DNA of 64,000 nucleotides from Tanypteryx hageni (taxonomy: Eukaryota; Arthropoda; Insecta; Odonata; Petaluridae). This document shows positions 11,916 to 21,968 of this stretch, one piece after another. Below the pieces are notes generated by a model that saw only the letters and a program-made list of their open reading frames with translations, did not search any database and was not told the origin of the DNA. Every line of letters starts with the position of its first letter. Positions within the stretch are counted from its first letter, which is position 1. The stretch is from contig CM054117.1 of the NCBI GenBank assembly GCA_028673005.1, positions 48,763,370 to 48,827,369 of the forward strand. The letters run 5' to 3'. The position numbers and the translations under genes were made by a program.

Positions 11916-12999
11916 CAGGGAATCCCGAACTTTTCCTTGTGGCGAGCAACGAGTTGTAATCTGGTACATCAAGCGAGCACCAAGCTGCATCCTAGAATAT
12001 CGAGCGAGCACCACTACACATTGGGAAAAAATAATGATCATCATTACTTATAGACGTTCCTTACAGAGGAGGAGGAGAAGGTATTAACATATAGGAGGAT
12101 ACTAATGTTTAGGCACTTTCAGACGAGCTAGAGATTCGAAATTTTTTCCTTAGGTAGGATTTTGTGCAAAACCGACTATAAAAAAAAACGAAAATCTTGA
12201 AAAAGTGCAACAATGCGGCCGCTGAAAATTCGCAATTGTTTAAACAAAATTTCGAGGTTTATGTATTTCCGAATGTGCTACGGAGCTGAAATTTTTTTAG
12301 AGGTAGGATTTGTAAAAAAACGAAACAGGGATTATAGAAATTTTGATATTTTAATTTGTGCTGGAGTTAAAAATTCTTAAAGTTTAAACAAATAGATAGC
12401 TGTTTAGGTACTACGGGATGAGCTAGGAAGCTGAAATTTTCAAGTTATTTACAGAGTAGTGCATTTGCACAAATAAACATTTGAATCTCTCCATAAATAT
12501 ATTGCGGCGGCCGTTAAAAATGTTTAAAATTTAAACAATTAGAAAAATATTTCACTTCTAGAAGTGCTACAACTTTAAATTTGGCAGAAATGTGTAGCAT
12601 TAGTACCCCATAATGGAGAAAGTGTAAAATTCTTAAAATTGCAAAGTTTGGGGATTGTTTTAATATTATTTTTACATAAGGGAAAAACGAAAATCGCTGC
12701 GGAGGTGAAATCTTTAGAATTAAAAAATATTTGTAATGATGAAATATCTGTCTGAAAAATGAATGTTTTTTCAAGGTGAGATGATATGCTTGCAGAATGC
12801 AAGCACCTTTTACCAGTAAATACTAAAATCAAACCACCATTAATGCTATTAGTAATGTTCTCACATACGTTTAGAAAGAAAACAACTGAACATATTACAT
12901 TGATGATGTTAGGAAACGCGATCTAAGCGCCGCGGAAGTCAACAACCAGACTGCCGAAGAGCACAGCGGTGCTCGCGAGCACCAGATTGGGAACCACTA
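11916..12999. mobile_element. hAT-like nonautonomous element, 1.08 kb, 8-bp target duplication
   Basis: The left end CAGGGAATCCCGAAC and the reverse complement of the right end TAGTGGTTCCCAATC match at 10 of 15 bases. Both are typical of hAT termini (CAGnGGTTCCCAA). Flanks TGTTAAAG (11908-11915) and TGCTAAAG (13000-13007) are a 7/8 target duplication. The body holds copy 2 of the internally repetitive module (12085-12815) and no transposase. GCGAGCA motifs lie just inside both ends (near 11943 and 12970). Short GAGCACC repeats occur near 11978-12010. Confidence 0.75.
12085..12815. repeat. Internally repetitive module, copy 2 (inside hAT element)
   Basis: Matches copy 1 at 8601-9621 from TAACATATAGGAGGATACTA to the TTTTTTCAAGGTGAGAT end, in the same orientation. 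Subunits of about 150 bp recur, each with an AAATTTAAACAA joint and a GTGCTAC or GAGCTAGG start. Copy 1 has no visible hAT ends, so the module either spread with the element and lost its ends in copy 1, or was captured by it. Confidence 0.7.
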
Positions 13000-13007
13000 T
13001 GCTAAAG

Positions 13008-14506
13008 CATCTTTTCCTCCTCCCTCCCTCCCCACCTTTCTCTCTACCCTCGCTCTCTCGCTGCTTGCCTCTCCCTCTCTCTCATCTGGCAAGAAGGCAA
13101 AAGAGGTTTGAGTGAGGGTCCGGAGTCTCTTAAAAAATATTTCCGACGGAGACGGCCAGGTGGTACGGAATGAAAAAAAAACAGAGAGAAATCTCGGCCC
13201 CTATGCACGCGGCCGTGGGATGGACATGGCGCTCTTCGCTAATTTTAAGCGGACGTCGAGTGATGCGAACGCTTCAAGGAGGTTGCAAAAAGTATCTGAC
13301 CCCTTTGAGTCGAGGAGGACGGTTCTCGCGTCGGTTACCTTTTTTCTTCTTTATTTTGGAAGGTCGAGGTGGAGGGGGTGGTAGTAAGGAGGAGCAGTGA
13401 AGAAAACGTATGTAGGTGTGACTCGGCCGAGGTGCTTTGAATACCATTTTTTCCCGACGGTCGGTTATTTCGGTTAAATCTGCACGGTGCTCCGTTTAGC
13501 CGTGGATTGTGGCACGAGGTATGGAATTAAAATCGTTGGCTTTACTGCAATAGACTCCCGGCTGACCGGTATAAAGTGGTCCGATTAATCCAATGTTACA
13601 TACTTGGCTTGGAGAAGCAGTAAATTATAAAATTAACGCAATGAAAACAGCAGTCTAAAATACTGAACAGAGTAGAATATCAACGGCTACTCAAATCCGC
13701 ACTTTAAAATATAACAACCGCTCGGACCATAAAATTAAACTGCATCGGGATGAAAATTACTTCCCCTGATAGCATTCGGAAACTAGAGTGGCTTCATTCT
13801 CAACGTCAAAAATTGGAAATAACCTAACGGTAGAAGAGGAGAATTCACAGTGAATAGCATGATTATGCGGAATCGTACCATCTTCACTACGAGAAAATCT
13901 ACCATGTAACATATTTTAACTACATTTGTTCACCAAAGACGTTCTTTCTTTGTAACAGGATGGTTCCCAGAATGAGGCCGATTAAGCCTTTGAATTGGTT
14001 ATGCAAAAGTCGTATAAAAGCGACCCACTTACGGATATAGATCTTCATGACGTATTCGGGAACCGCACTTGTAACGAAGGACGCGTGCGGCAATTTCTAT
14101 TCCCTCGAATGTTATACTCATGTTTCCGTCGCTCTGAATTGTCAGAGGTGTTATTATTATAATAATTTGGCCAATGGCACAAACTTGAAGGTTTCAATAA
14201 AAAATTATAATGAACGCATTTAGGTTATAGAAAACCTTACCTCATTCGTAAATCAATTAGCGTTAGCTTTAGTTCCTATGAAAGATTAAAGATGCATAAA
14301 TTGTACCTGAGGTAGGTTACTTTGCACAAGGTTATCAATAAAATATTAACATTCATATCATAACCAAGCAAGACGAAAGGTAGCAATGTTAATTTAGTAT
14401 ATTTTTTTATTATAAGGAGATAGAATGAGAAAAGAAATACTATCATGAACGTAAATCGAAATCGATTCTTCCACTTTCTATAACAATGCACTATCAAGAC
14501 AGACAT
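13008..14506. other. No gene recognised
   Basis: Begins with a CT-rich patch (13010-13085). Overlapping plus frames near 13112-13400 have no domains. From 13440 to 14500 the sequence is featureless AT-rich DNA. Confidence 0.45.
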
Positions 14507-14600
14507 GTTAATTAGATGGCAGAGCATCGGTCTTGCGAGCTGAAGAACCGCGTTCGATTCACTATCGAGATCAGAATCGTTTTTACCCTTTCTCGTGCAA
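14507..14600 (+). mobile_element. tRNA-like SINE head
   Basis: TTAGATGGCAGAGCATCGG followed by CTTGCGAGCTGAAGAACCG and CGTTCGATTC has the spacing of a tRNA A box (about 14513-14524), anticodon arm and B box (14552-14560). The arms do not form a complete cloverleaf, so this is a tRNA-derived retroposon rather than a gene. Its 3-prime body and tail cannot be delimited. It is not obviously the same family as the SINEs at 3.6 and 23.5 kb. Confidence 0.5.
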
Positions 14601-14990
14601 CAATTAATTCGAGTAATATAGATCCAACAAATGAATTCAAGTTCAATACTTGATAAACGGGTACTCGTGACGAAAGAATGTCCTGAAAAAACTCATACTG
14701 AATATCTCCAACATTCACCGCAATCTCGACAAGTATAGAATTAAATTGCAAAGCTTCTGATTATAAGCGTGTAGTTCAGTATCATCAGGAAACAGATGAG
14801 CTAATTCATTGATTTTCGTTATAATTAGAGAATAACTAACCGTAGACCTCACATATGTAGCACCTTATCGCTTTAACAACAGTGCAATCTACAATAGCAT
14901 CATCGAATTCGCATTACATGGCTGGGACACAATAAATGTTTCAGGTAGCTCCAATAGTGATCATTTCGCATCTACTATCGGTGAGTCACC
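14601..14990. other. No gene recognised
   Basis: Possibly the remainder of the SINE at 14.5 kb, followed by sequence without recognisable structure. Confidence 0.35.
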
Positions 14991-14994
14991 ACCA

Positions 14995-15023
14995 CTGATG
15001 ACGGCTACTCTGCAGTCGAAAAG
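14995..15023 (+). ncRNA. Hammerhead-like motif (core half only)
   Basis: CTGATGA is followed by C, then GGCT...AGTC closing a short stem, then GAAAA. This is the order of a hammerhead ribozyme core (CUGANGA, stem II, GAAA). Upstream CACCA is shared with other copies in the window. A convincing stem I or cleavage site was not found, so it is probably a decayed Penelope-type terminal repeat rather than an active ribozyme. Confidence 0.35.
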
Positions 15024-16939
15024 TGTACCTTGTTTTCCCAAACTACTATTGAAAAGTTATCCATTCTAGCAAACGAATTTAGAACGGCCATTAATACCGA
15101 TCGATCATTAAAATCGCCGAATTCCGTTTGAAGCAGCATTTTCCTGTAGCTATCGAAAGTATTCTACCCGAAATACGGTAGTCACCGACGCAGTTATATC
15201 GAAATCCAGTCGATCTGAGAGAATGACGCAAAAAACAAACCTGCGCTAAAAAAAATCGACAAAAATATTCACCGCAACGGATGAGAACTGAGAGCTTTTA
15301 AGTCGTTCGATTTTTCATCCGATCGTAACAGTAAAGTACTATAAGCCACCAAGAAACCTCGACGAAAAAAATTCATTTCTCCCTCGCACACTCAGAAAAT
15401 TTCCTGCCACGGTATTTTTTTTCGCGCGAGACGGGACCGAATGAGGCGAAGTTAACTGCCACCGACGTCTCAATGTCTCAATCGATATATGAATATATCC
15501 ATCCATTCTACAACCACCAGCTCGACAAAAGAACTAAAGAATAGGGAGAGAAAAAAACTGTGAGCGGCTAACGACCCAGGAAGTCCGTCGGCGAAACTAT
15601 TTAACGACACTTGAATTATTCCCCTTCGAAATTTACGCGTCGCGGGACTTATTCAATCTAATCCATACGCAATTCACGAGGGAACGCGAGGAGATGTTAC
15701 CGGAGATTGGACCGAACAGATGGAAACCCATTGCAAAACATTGCTGAATATTCAATGTGTTACGACAATCGGCGGTAAATGACTCTCTGGGAGTCCATTC
15801 AAGTGCCAGCTATGCAAATTGCATTAGGCGAGTCCATCTTTCGCGAGGAATCCAGCCAGCTTTCGATCTAAGTTTATCGCCGTTCCCTACGCCAATCCCT
15901 CCCTCCCCCGTTCCCCCTCCCTCACACACGGGGCTAAACGGAGGTGCGTGAGAAATAATAAACTTTGCGAGTTGCGAGGATTTTGTGGGAGAACTGCGTC
16001 CTTTGGATCGAATGCGAAGACGATTTGAAATTAAGAAAATTTGAGACGAAATTTTTTTGTTTGTTTACAGGCCGAGCCCTCGAACGCGGCACTTTGGTTT
16101 ATTTACGATGATCTTTCTGAATTATAATCAAGATTACTCTTTCAGACAAGAAACGGTCGTGAAACAAGATGCGCGTTTCGGCCACAAATCAGACGATAGC
16201 AGCGGCAATTCATCGACCCTTGACATTGGAATGTCTCTGGGTCATCGGTTGGATTCCATCTCTAAGGGAAGCTTCATAACTAAAAGAAAATACAAATGCC
16301 CCTATCCACGTAAACTTTCCAAACATGAATTTCTGCAAGAACTGAATGTTCACTCCAACAATATTCTGGGTATCGGATATACAGTAAATGCCATTCATTA
16401 TCATCGTCGGTTGTTGATATCAGCGGCTTAATGTTATTGATTAAATTGAAACCAGTGTGGTCACAATATGCGTCATCTACCGTACTGCCTTTTGTGGTCA
16501 CGCAAGGGGAAATTTTCTGCAAATGGGTCAGCTATTTAACAGTGGTCGTACTTATAAAGTATCATTTACAACAGAGTGAAGTCTACATCGATCGCGGATC
16601 GAGGACAGAGGGGCAGAACATATCTTAAACCCTGGGTCCTTTGACCAGGTATACCAATTTCCCGATTCGGTGCATCACAACTTATGCGCGGGCGGTCAGA
16701 CGAATTACGACAACGATTACCCGTCACGTCCTACTGTTAGAGCGACGACCGAATAAAAGAACGCAACAACCTTCCCTCGAACTTCAACCCCAATCAAATA
16801 ACCATCGGAAGTCGCATTATGCGCGCTTAAAAATTTACTAGCAACCAGGCCGATCCAGAAGTTTGATCGCGCCTTCGGAAAAACCGACCATTTATCACCC
16901 TTCGGATTCTCACAGTTTTTGCCCATATTTCTAAAAAAC
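15024..16939. other. No supported gene; one weak exon-like frame
   Basis: A good-looking 3-prime splice site (poly-T, then TTTGTTTACAG ending at 16070) precedes an open frame to 16431. That frame includes a YKCPYPRKLSKHEFL segment faintly resembling a C2H2 zinc finger that lacks its second Cys and first His. The frame has no in-frame ATG near its start and no downstream partner exon is visible. I therefore do not call a gene. Nothing else stands out. Confidence 0.4.
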
Positions 16940-17760
16940 CAAATCCTTTCTCTCTCTCCCCCTCCTAACTCGCTCTTTTTCCTTTGGAGGATGCAATCAT
17001 CCTTTAAACTTCCGAGATGTTCCCTTGTCTATCCTTCCAATCTCTCTCCTCTCTCTCTCTGTGCAACCCACTCGACCATCCCGCTTCCACCCCGGCGGAA
17101 CGGTTTTTCATATAAAAAAAGATCCCCTCGCGAAGATTCCACCATTTCAACACCCCTCCGGATTTCCTCCTCTCTTACCTCCCTCCCTTCCCACCATCTC
17201 CCCCTCGTACCACCCTTTAGCCCTTCCCCCCTCCTCCCTCACCCTTCCTTTCTCCCTATTCCCAACCACCGAACGTTTATTTTCTCATTAGCGCAACTTC
17301 CCTTACCTCCTTTAATCTCCCTCTCTCGATCTCTTTCATCTCCACTCTCTCTCTCTCTCTTCCCATTCTCTCTATTTTTCCCTCTTCCACATCCTTTTCC
17401 TAACTACTTCCATCGCTACCTTTAATTCATTCTCCTTCAATAACCCATCTTTTTCTACCTCTCTTTCCCTTGGAATTACAACCTTAATTTTTCTTTGAAA
17501 TATGCTCCCAATTTTTTTTCGCTCATGATTCTTGTTAAACGTGCGCATTTTAAACTTTCGTTCTTCTCTCCTTTCCCCTTCTATCTTTCCTCCTCTATAT
17601 CTCTCCCTATTCCTATTTATCTTCTTTCTCCCTCACCTTATTTCGTTTTCTCATGCGCTCGCGTGGGTATATGTGTGTGTATATCATTTTTCCATTTCCA
17701 TTTCTTCTATTCCTCTTTAATTATTTTCTTCTTCAAAAGAGAGTTATCGAACACAACTAC
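16940..17760. repeat. CT-rich polypyrimidine block
   Basis: Dominated by C and T on the plus strand with CTCTCTCT, TCCCTCC and CTTTCC units. The plus-strand frames of 168, 90 and 88 residues are Ser/Leu/Pro/Phe-rich translations of it. Purine interruptions are more frequent than in the 0.5-1.6 kb tract. Confidence 0.85.
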
Positions 17761-17826
17761 TGGCTAAAATCAAAGTGAGAAACCAATTCTCTTCAAAAAG
17801 CAGCAAAAGGTTGGAAAATCGGATCC

Positions 17827-17860
17827 GAATTTCGCCTACTAAGCAACCGTCATCAGTGGC
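17827..17860 (-). ncRNA. Hammerhead-like motif, minus strand
   Basis: The complement reads CCACTGATGACGG, a short loop, then GTAGGCGAAATTC. It matches the plus-strand motifs at 14995 and 19525, including the CTGATGACGG start. After GAA, an AT/AT pair around a UCGG loop and a C at the expected cleavage position can be drawn. No stem I pairs outside, so activity is doubtful. Confidence 0.35.
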
Positions 17861-18543
17861 GATTCACCGAGTTCATTTTTCAGAATCCGGCTTTTGAAGA
17901 ACCATGGTTTGTCAGTTTCATTCCGCCTCTCTGCATCTACCTTTCCCGCCATTTTATCTCACTCTCCCATTTCTCTTCTACCTCGGTGAAGCAAACGTAA
18001 ACCTCGCACTGTCTTCCTTGCTCCAGTTTTCCACATGTCTGTGATTTTTTCTATTTCTAGAAGAACAAAAAAATCCGTTTTATAATTTATTTATTTTCGC
18101 TCCCTCGTAAATTTCTTCTCCCACCAGTCCAAGTGCCTCTCTCGTTTCCATTACTCTCTCTCTTTCTCTCTATCTCTGTATTTCCCTCATTCTCACCAGC
18201 CTCTTCATCTCCGATCTCATTTCCCGTCACATTTCTATTAAGCCGTTCCATTAAGTCTTCGCAACTTCCTACTTTTCTATCCTGTGCCATTATCGTAATT
18301 ATAATATTCTTCCATTAGTCTCGATACCTTTTACCTCACTTTAAATTTCAATAACGTGTTTTATACTTCCTTCCTTCCTCTTTTTGCATTCTTCTCGCTA
18401 TTCAGTTAACTCGCAAAGTCAAAGTGAATTCCGCACTTCAACATCATTTTTTAACTTGTACCTATTTTTCCGTATAACCTTCTAATTTCCAATGCTGTAT
18501 TTTAACAAAATCAGAGCACAAATGTTTAGTCGTGATTTTTCAT
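17861..18543. other. No gene; CT-rich patch 18120-18200
   Basis: Pyrimidine-rich sequence continues weakly to about 18330. No element ends were detected. Confidence 0.4.
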
Positions 18544-19017
18544 TATTTTGCAGGTATCAAACATTTATCGCTGAAAAACAATGAAATACTAGTCTCCTTC
18601 GATGTCTCTTTTATATTCCCCAGTATCCCACAGCAACAATAGTACTAAAAACATTTTGGGAAGCACGCAAGACAAAATTCCAAGCAACGAGAAGTCTGGA
18701 ATTATCAAAATAAATTGCATAAACTGTTACAAATGTTATATAGTGCAAACGGGACAACTGAAATACACTTCAAAGAACACACTGCATATTTCAAACACGA
18801 TAGACTTGAAAAATCTAGCGTTACTGAACACATCCAAGAAACGGGCCACTCCATTAACATTTGAAACTATATAATACCACCCGCAAATCGAAAATTATAC
18901 GCACTCGAGAGCCTACACATTTTCAAAAATCAAATCGAGCCTAGGAGAAAAGATCTCAGTCCGATTCCACGCTCTTCATCGTATTTCTTGGCAGAACACA
19001 CGGTACCGAGTTCTTAG
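18544..19017 (+). pseudogene. Penelope-like retroelement relic: RT motif A fused to GIY-YIG and C-terminus
   Basis: Penelope-like elements encode a reverse transcriptase followed by a GIY-YIG endonuclease. Here 18571-18639 translates to LKNNEILVSFDVSFIFPSIP, the reverse-transcriptase motif A region, then stops. About ten bases on, in the next frame, comes NILGSTQDKIPSNEKSG followed by IIKINCINCYKCYIVQTG, the GIY-YIG start with GIY changed to GII and YIG to YIV. From 18871 the frame shifts back and reads RKLYALESLHIFKN...PIPRSSSYFL to a stop at 19015. At least the RT motifs between A and the nuclease are deleted, and two frameshifts are present. The copy is dead. The hammerhead-like motifs at 19.5-19.8 kb fit the terminal repeat expected downstream of such an element. 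Confidence 0.85.
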
Positions 19018-19520
19018 AAACATTCTCGGGAACAACCTCTGCAATAAACCTCACACTTTCGAAGGTTCAAATAGATTTCTTTAAATAATTCACGCACCCG
19101 AACACCCCCTCCTCCCACGCGCATCCTCAACAGGCACCCGTCCTTCCCTCTACCACACACACATAAATTCAATAAAAACACCGCCAAACATCCCCTCCTT
19201 CCCTACTTCTCCTAAACCTTATATCCCACCCTATCCCTTTCCCAATCCACCCACCCCTTCGATCTCCACTCCACTCCCTTCCTCATCCTCCGGGCAAAGA
19301 TTAGCTTTCTTTCTATTAATGTATCTTAAACTTAAAAGTTGAAAGCTATACGTACCTCGGCTCAGTGATACAATTTAGCAAATCGTGTTGAATTAAACAA
19401 ATGAGCCGAATGTTTGCATGAAATCGCTTCCTTATCGAGGATGCGGTTTTTGCGTCGATATGGAAGTAGTTTATGTACTAGGAAATAAGAGATGTTATTG
19501 AAAACTTACAATCTGTAAAT
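19018..19520. other. Probable 3-prime noncoding part of the Penelope-like relic
   Basis: C-rich, TA-poor sequence with CACACAC runs (19080-19290) follows the relic's stop codon, then AT-rich sequence up to the hammerhead-like motif. No gene is seen. Assignment to the element rests on position only. Confidence 0.35.
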
Positions 19521-19555
19521 ACCACTGATGACGGATGCCTGGTAGCCGAAACGCG
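19521..19555 (+). ncRNA. Hammerhead-like motif in Penelope-type terminal repeat
   Basis: ACCACTGATGACGG, a loop, then GTAGCCGAAACGCGC. The CTGATGA core, a stem closed by GGat/agCC-type pairing and GAAAC are all present about 500 bp downstream of the Penelope relic. The following TTATTGCTATTGGAGATAC and AGTAAGTGCTTAG recur with the next motif at 19.8 kb, so both lie in copies of one terminal repeat. The cleavage site and stem I are not visible. Confidence 0.45.
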
Positions 19556-19799
19556 CATGTGAGTTTTCGTAAGCTTTTTATTGCTATTGGAGATACCTCG
19601 AGTAAGTGCTTAGTTTTTTCAATTTGAACTTTAAGTGTTTACCTATCGAGAGGGCAATGAGATCCTAGAATAATGACTTTAGTATCAAAAATTGAAAAAT
19701 TAAGTACTTGTCTTAGGCATCGCCAATGGCAATGACAAAGTAATAAAACCATGCGTATTTCGGCTAAGTTCTATCTTAGATTCTACTTTCTGCGAATCA

Positions 19800-19832
19800 C
19801 CACTGAAGACGGCTGCTGCGTAGCCGAAATGT
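19800..19832 (+). ncRNA. Hammerhead-like motif, second copy downstream of relic
   Basis: TCACCACTGAAGACGGCTGC...GTAGCCGAAATG. The stem GGCT/AGCC is perfect and only one base of the CTGATGA core differs. Flanks (GGCTATCAGAGAT...AAGTACTTGATTTTTT) repeat those of the 19.5 kb motif, giving two direct copies about 280 bp apart. Confidence 0.45.
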
Positions 19833-19915
19833 GCGTCTATTTTTATTAACCTCTTTTATGGCTATCAGAGATTACTAAGATAAGTACTTGATTTTTTAAT
19901 TTTCGATACCTGAGT

Positions 19916-20960
19916 GCTTATTCTTGAATTTGTTTTCAGCTATAAGACGACCTCGATAATTCTCTAGTGAAATCCCACCCTTGTCATCTAACTTCTTGCC
20001 TACCCACTTCACTTCACTCTTGACATTTCTCTCATCCCTAACACTCTCTATCTCTCTTGCTCCCTCTCCCTCTCTCACCTCATCTCTCTCTCACTCCCTC
20101 TCGGCGAGGTGCTCCCGCTTTCTTTCCACCCGCTCCATCGAGACTTTCCCATTCCTCCACCAAACTCCACTCTGGATCCTATCTAACGATCTGTTAAAAT
20201 TTCTTTCGCTATTTCATCCCCTCCTATCAACCCTTGCTAGCTCATTCGACGGATTTACGAAAGCTAGGTGGTGTCGGAGATGAAAATAGGTTGTGTAGGG
20301 AAAGAGAAAATGAGAGAGAGAGAGAGAGAATGAGGGATTTATAAATACAGCCAGATGAGGCAAAAAGAGTAGCGAGCGCTCAAGGAATGCGTTAATTGCC
20401 TTAACGGAGGAAAATTAAATTTTCTCGAAAGGAGAACTTCTAAGCGATCGAGGAAAAGCGACACGGGGAGAAAAATACCTGCCTCGACGCGCGCGGTTAA
20501 ATCCATGATGTGATTCGAATTGAACACGCGGATTGGATCGATGAAAAAAGGGATATTGATGGATAGTGTGCGAAAATGCAAATCTTGCCGGAACACTCTT
20601 GGGACCACGCTCGAAAACTCGCTAAATTACGCCAGAAAAACACGCTAGATTGGATCCTACTTCCAGCTCAGTTCCCCTATTTCATATAAATTTTAACGAA
20701 TTTTTCAAAGGTATGCCGAAACTACAGAACGACTCGAGGTATAGGGGCACGTGTGCGAACATGACCAGCCTTATGTGTTGAGAGCCACCATATAAGGATC
20801 CATTCCAGCTCCCCCTTTTTACTGTCACATGAACGAAGTATGTAGAGAAAATATTGGAATCGCGAAAAAAAATCGGCTAAGAGGTTTTAATGAACATGCA
20901 CGTACCAGGCATCGCTGATTCCTAAAAAGTTTTTTTTTTGATCCCGTCTCTAATCTGTGG
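19916..20960. other. No gene recognised
   Basis: A CT-rich patch lies at 20030-20110 and a short (GA)n at 20308-20329. The remaining sequence shows nothing, and the frames on both strands lack domains. Confidence 0.45.
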
Positions 20961-20964
20961 CCTG

Positions 20965-21287
20965 TGAAAAGCTGAGCAACGAATGCGGTCCCCGAGACCG
21001 TTTTATGCGGCGCGCGAAATTGTGATTAAAGAGAGATCCTTAAAATTTAACAAATTCATACCATATATTCAAATTACAGAAATGAAACACTTGAAATTGA
21101 AATTTTAACCCTAAAAATCTAATATAGGCTTGATTTTTCACTGATATTATACCACAGAATCTCTACTTAACGTCCGATTTAAAATCTAATCCGGCCCACC
21201 GAAGCATTGACCATTTGCAATGCGGCCCGCCGAAGAATTCGCAACCACCAATGCGGCCCGCCCCGCAGTAAAAGTTGTCCACCACTA
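20965..21287. mobile_element. hAT-like MITE, GCGGCCCGC family (copy 1)
   Basis: The left end is a degraded GCTGAGCAACGAATGCGGTC and the right end AAGTTGTCCACCACTA. The interior aligns from end to end with 51406-51744, sharing AAAATTTAACA...AATTCATA, CGTCCGATTTAA and the repeated AATGCGGCCCGC segments. No target duplication survives. Noncoding. Confidence 0.65.
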
Positions 21288-21912
21288 CCCTAGAAGGTAA
21301 TAATTTTTTAGAGTTTCTGATGAAATTTCGTATTTTTATAGGGTATTACCAGAAACAGAAACCTTGTTGAAATGAAAAATCACGCAACCATGGCAAGTAG
21401 TATCTATATTTCTGTTAATTTTTACAAATAATCAATTTACTCTATAAGCAGTCAGATTAAGTTTCGTCCGGTGATACAGCTTGATGGCACACACAATAAT
21501 AATACATTATCCATATTCATTTAAAATTAAACAAGTCTATGGCGACATAGCCACATATCTAGTTTTACGTCCACATACCTACAATCTCTCCCCTCAAACA
21601 GCGGCAACATCATTGCTGCGAGGCTACTGCCCGTGTATGTACCTAATAATATTATAACCAGTGACATTGGCGCGTGGATTAGAAGCGCACAGATATGAGA
21701 AAGTATGTGCAATGTATGCTGCACATTTTTTTCACATAACACATACGAATATATTTTAATTACTTTGTTACGGTTTTAAAAAGTTATAAAATTTAATTAA
21801 TGAAGACTAAATGTTAATTTTCCCGAGACGGCCACCTGCTCAGCAATATCCACTGCTTGCCAACATGTATTCAGTCACAAATAATGAATAGATATATCAT
21901 TAAGGAAGTGCC
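21288..21912. other. No gene recognised
   Basis: AT-rich sequence. The 71-residue minus frame at 21527-21742 shows no domain or signal. Confidence 0.4.
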
Positions 21913-21968
21913 TCAAAGATTTTGGCGCCCCGAGCAGCCGGCGCTCGCCGGTACTCCGGGCCTCAGCC
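21913..21968. mobile_element. hAT terminus fragment, GGCGCCCCG family
   Basis: TTTTGGCGCCCCGAGCAGC...CGCTCGCCGGTACTCCGGG matches the right end of the element at 42886-43189. Only the terminal region is visible, so this is a truncated copy. Confidence 0.5.
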
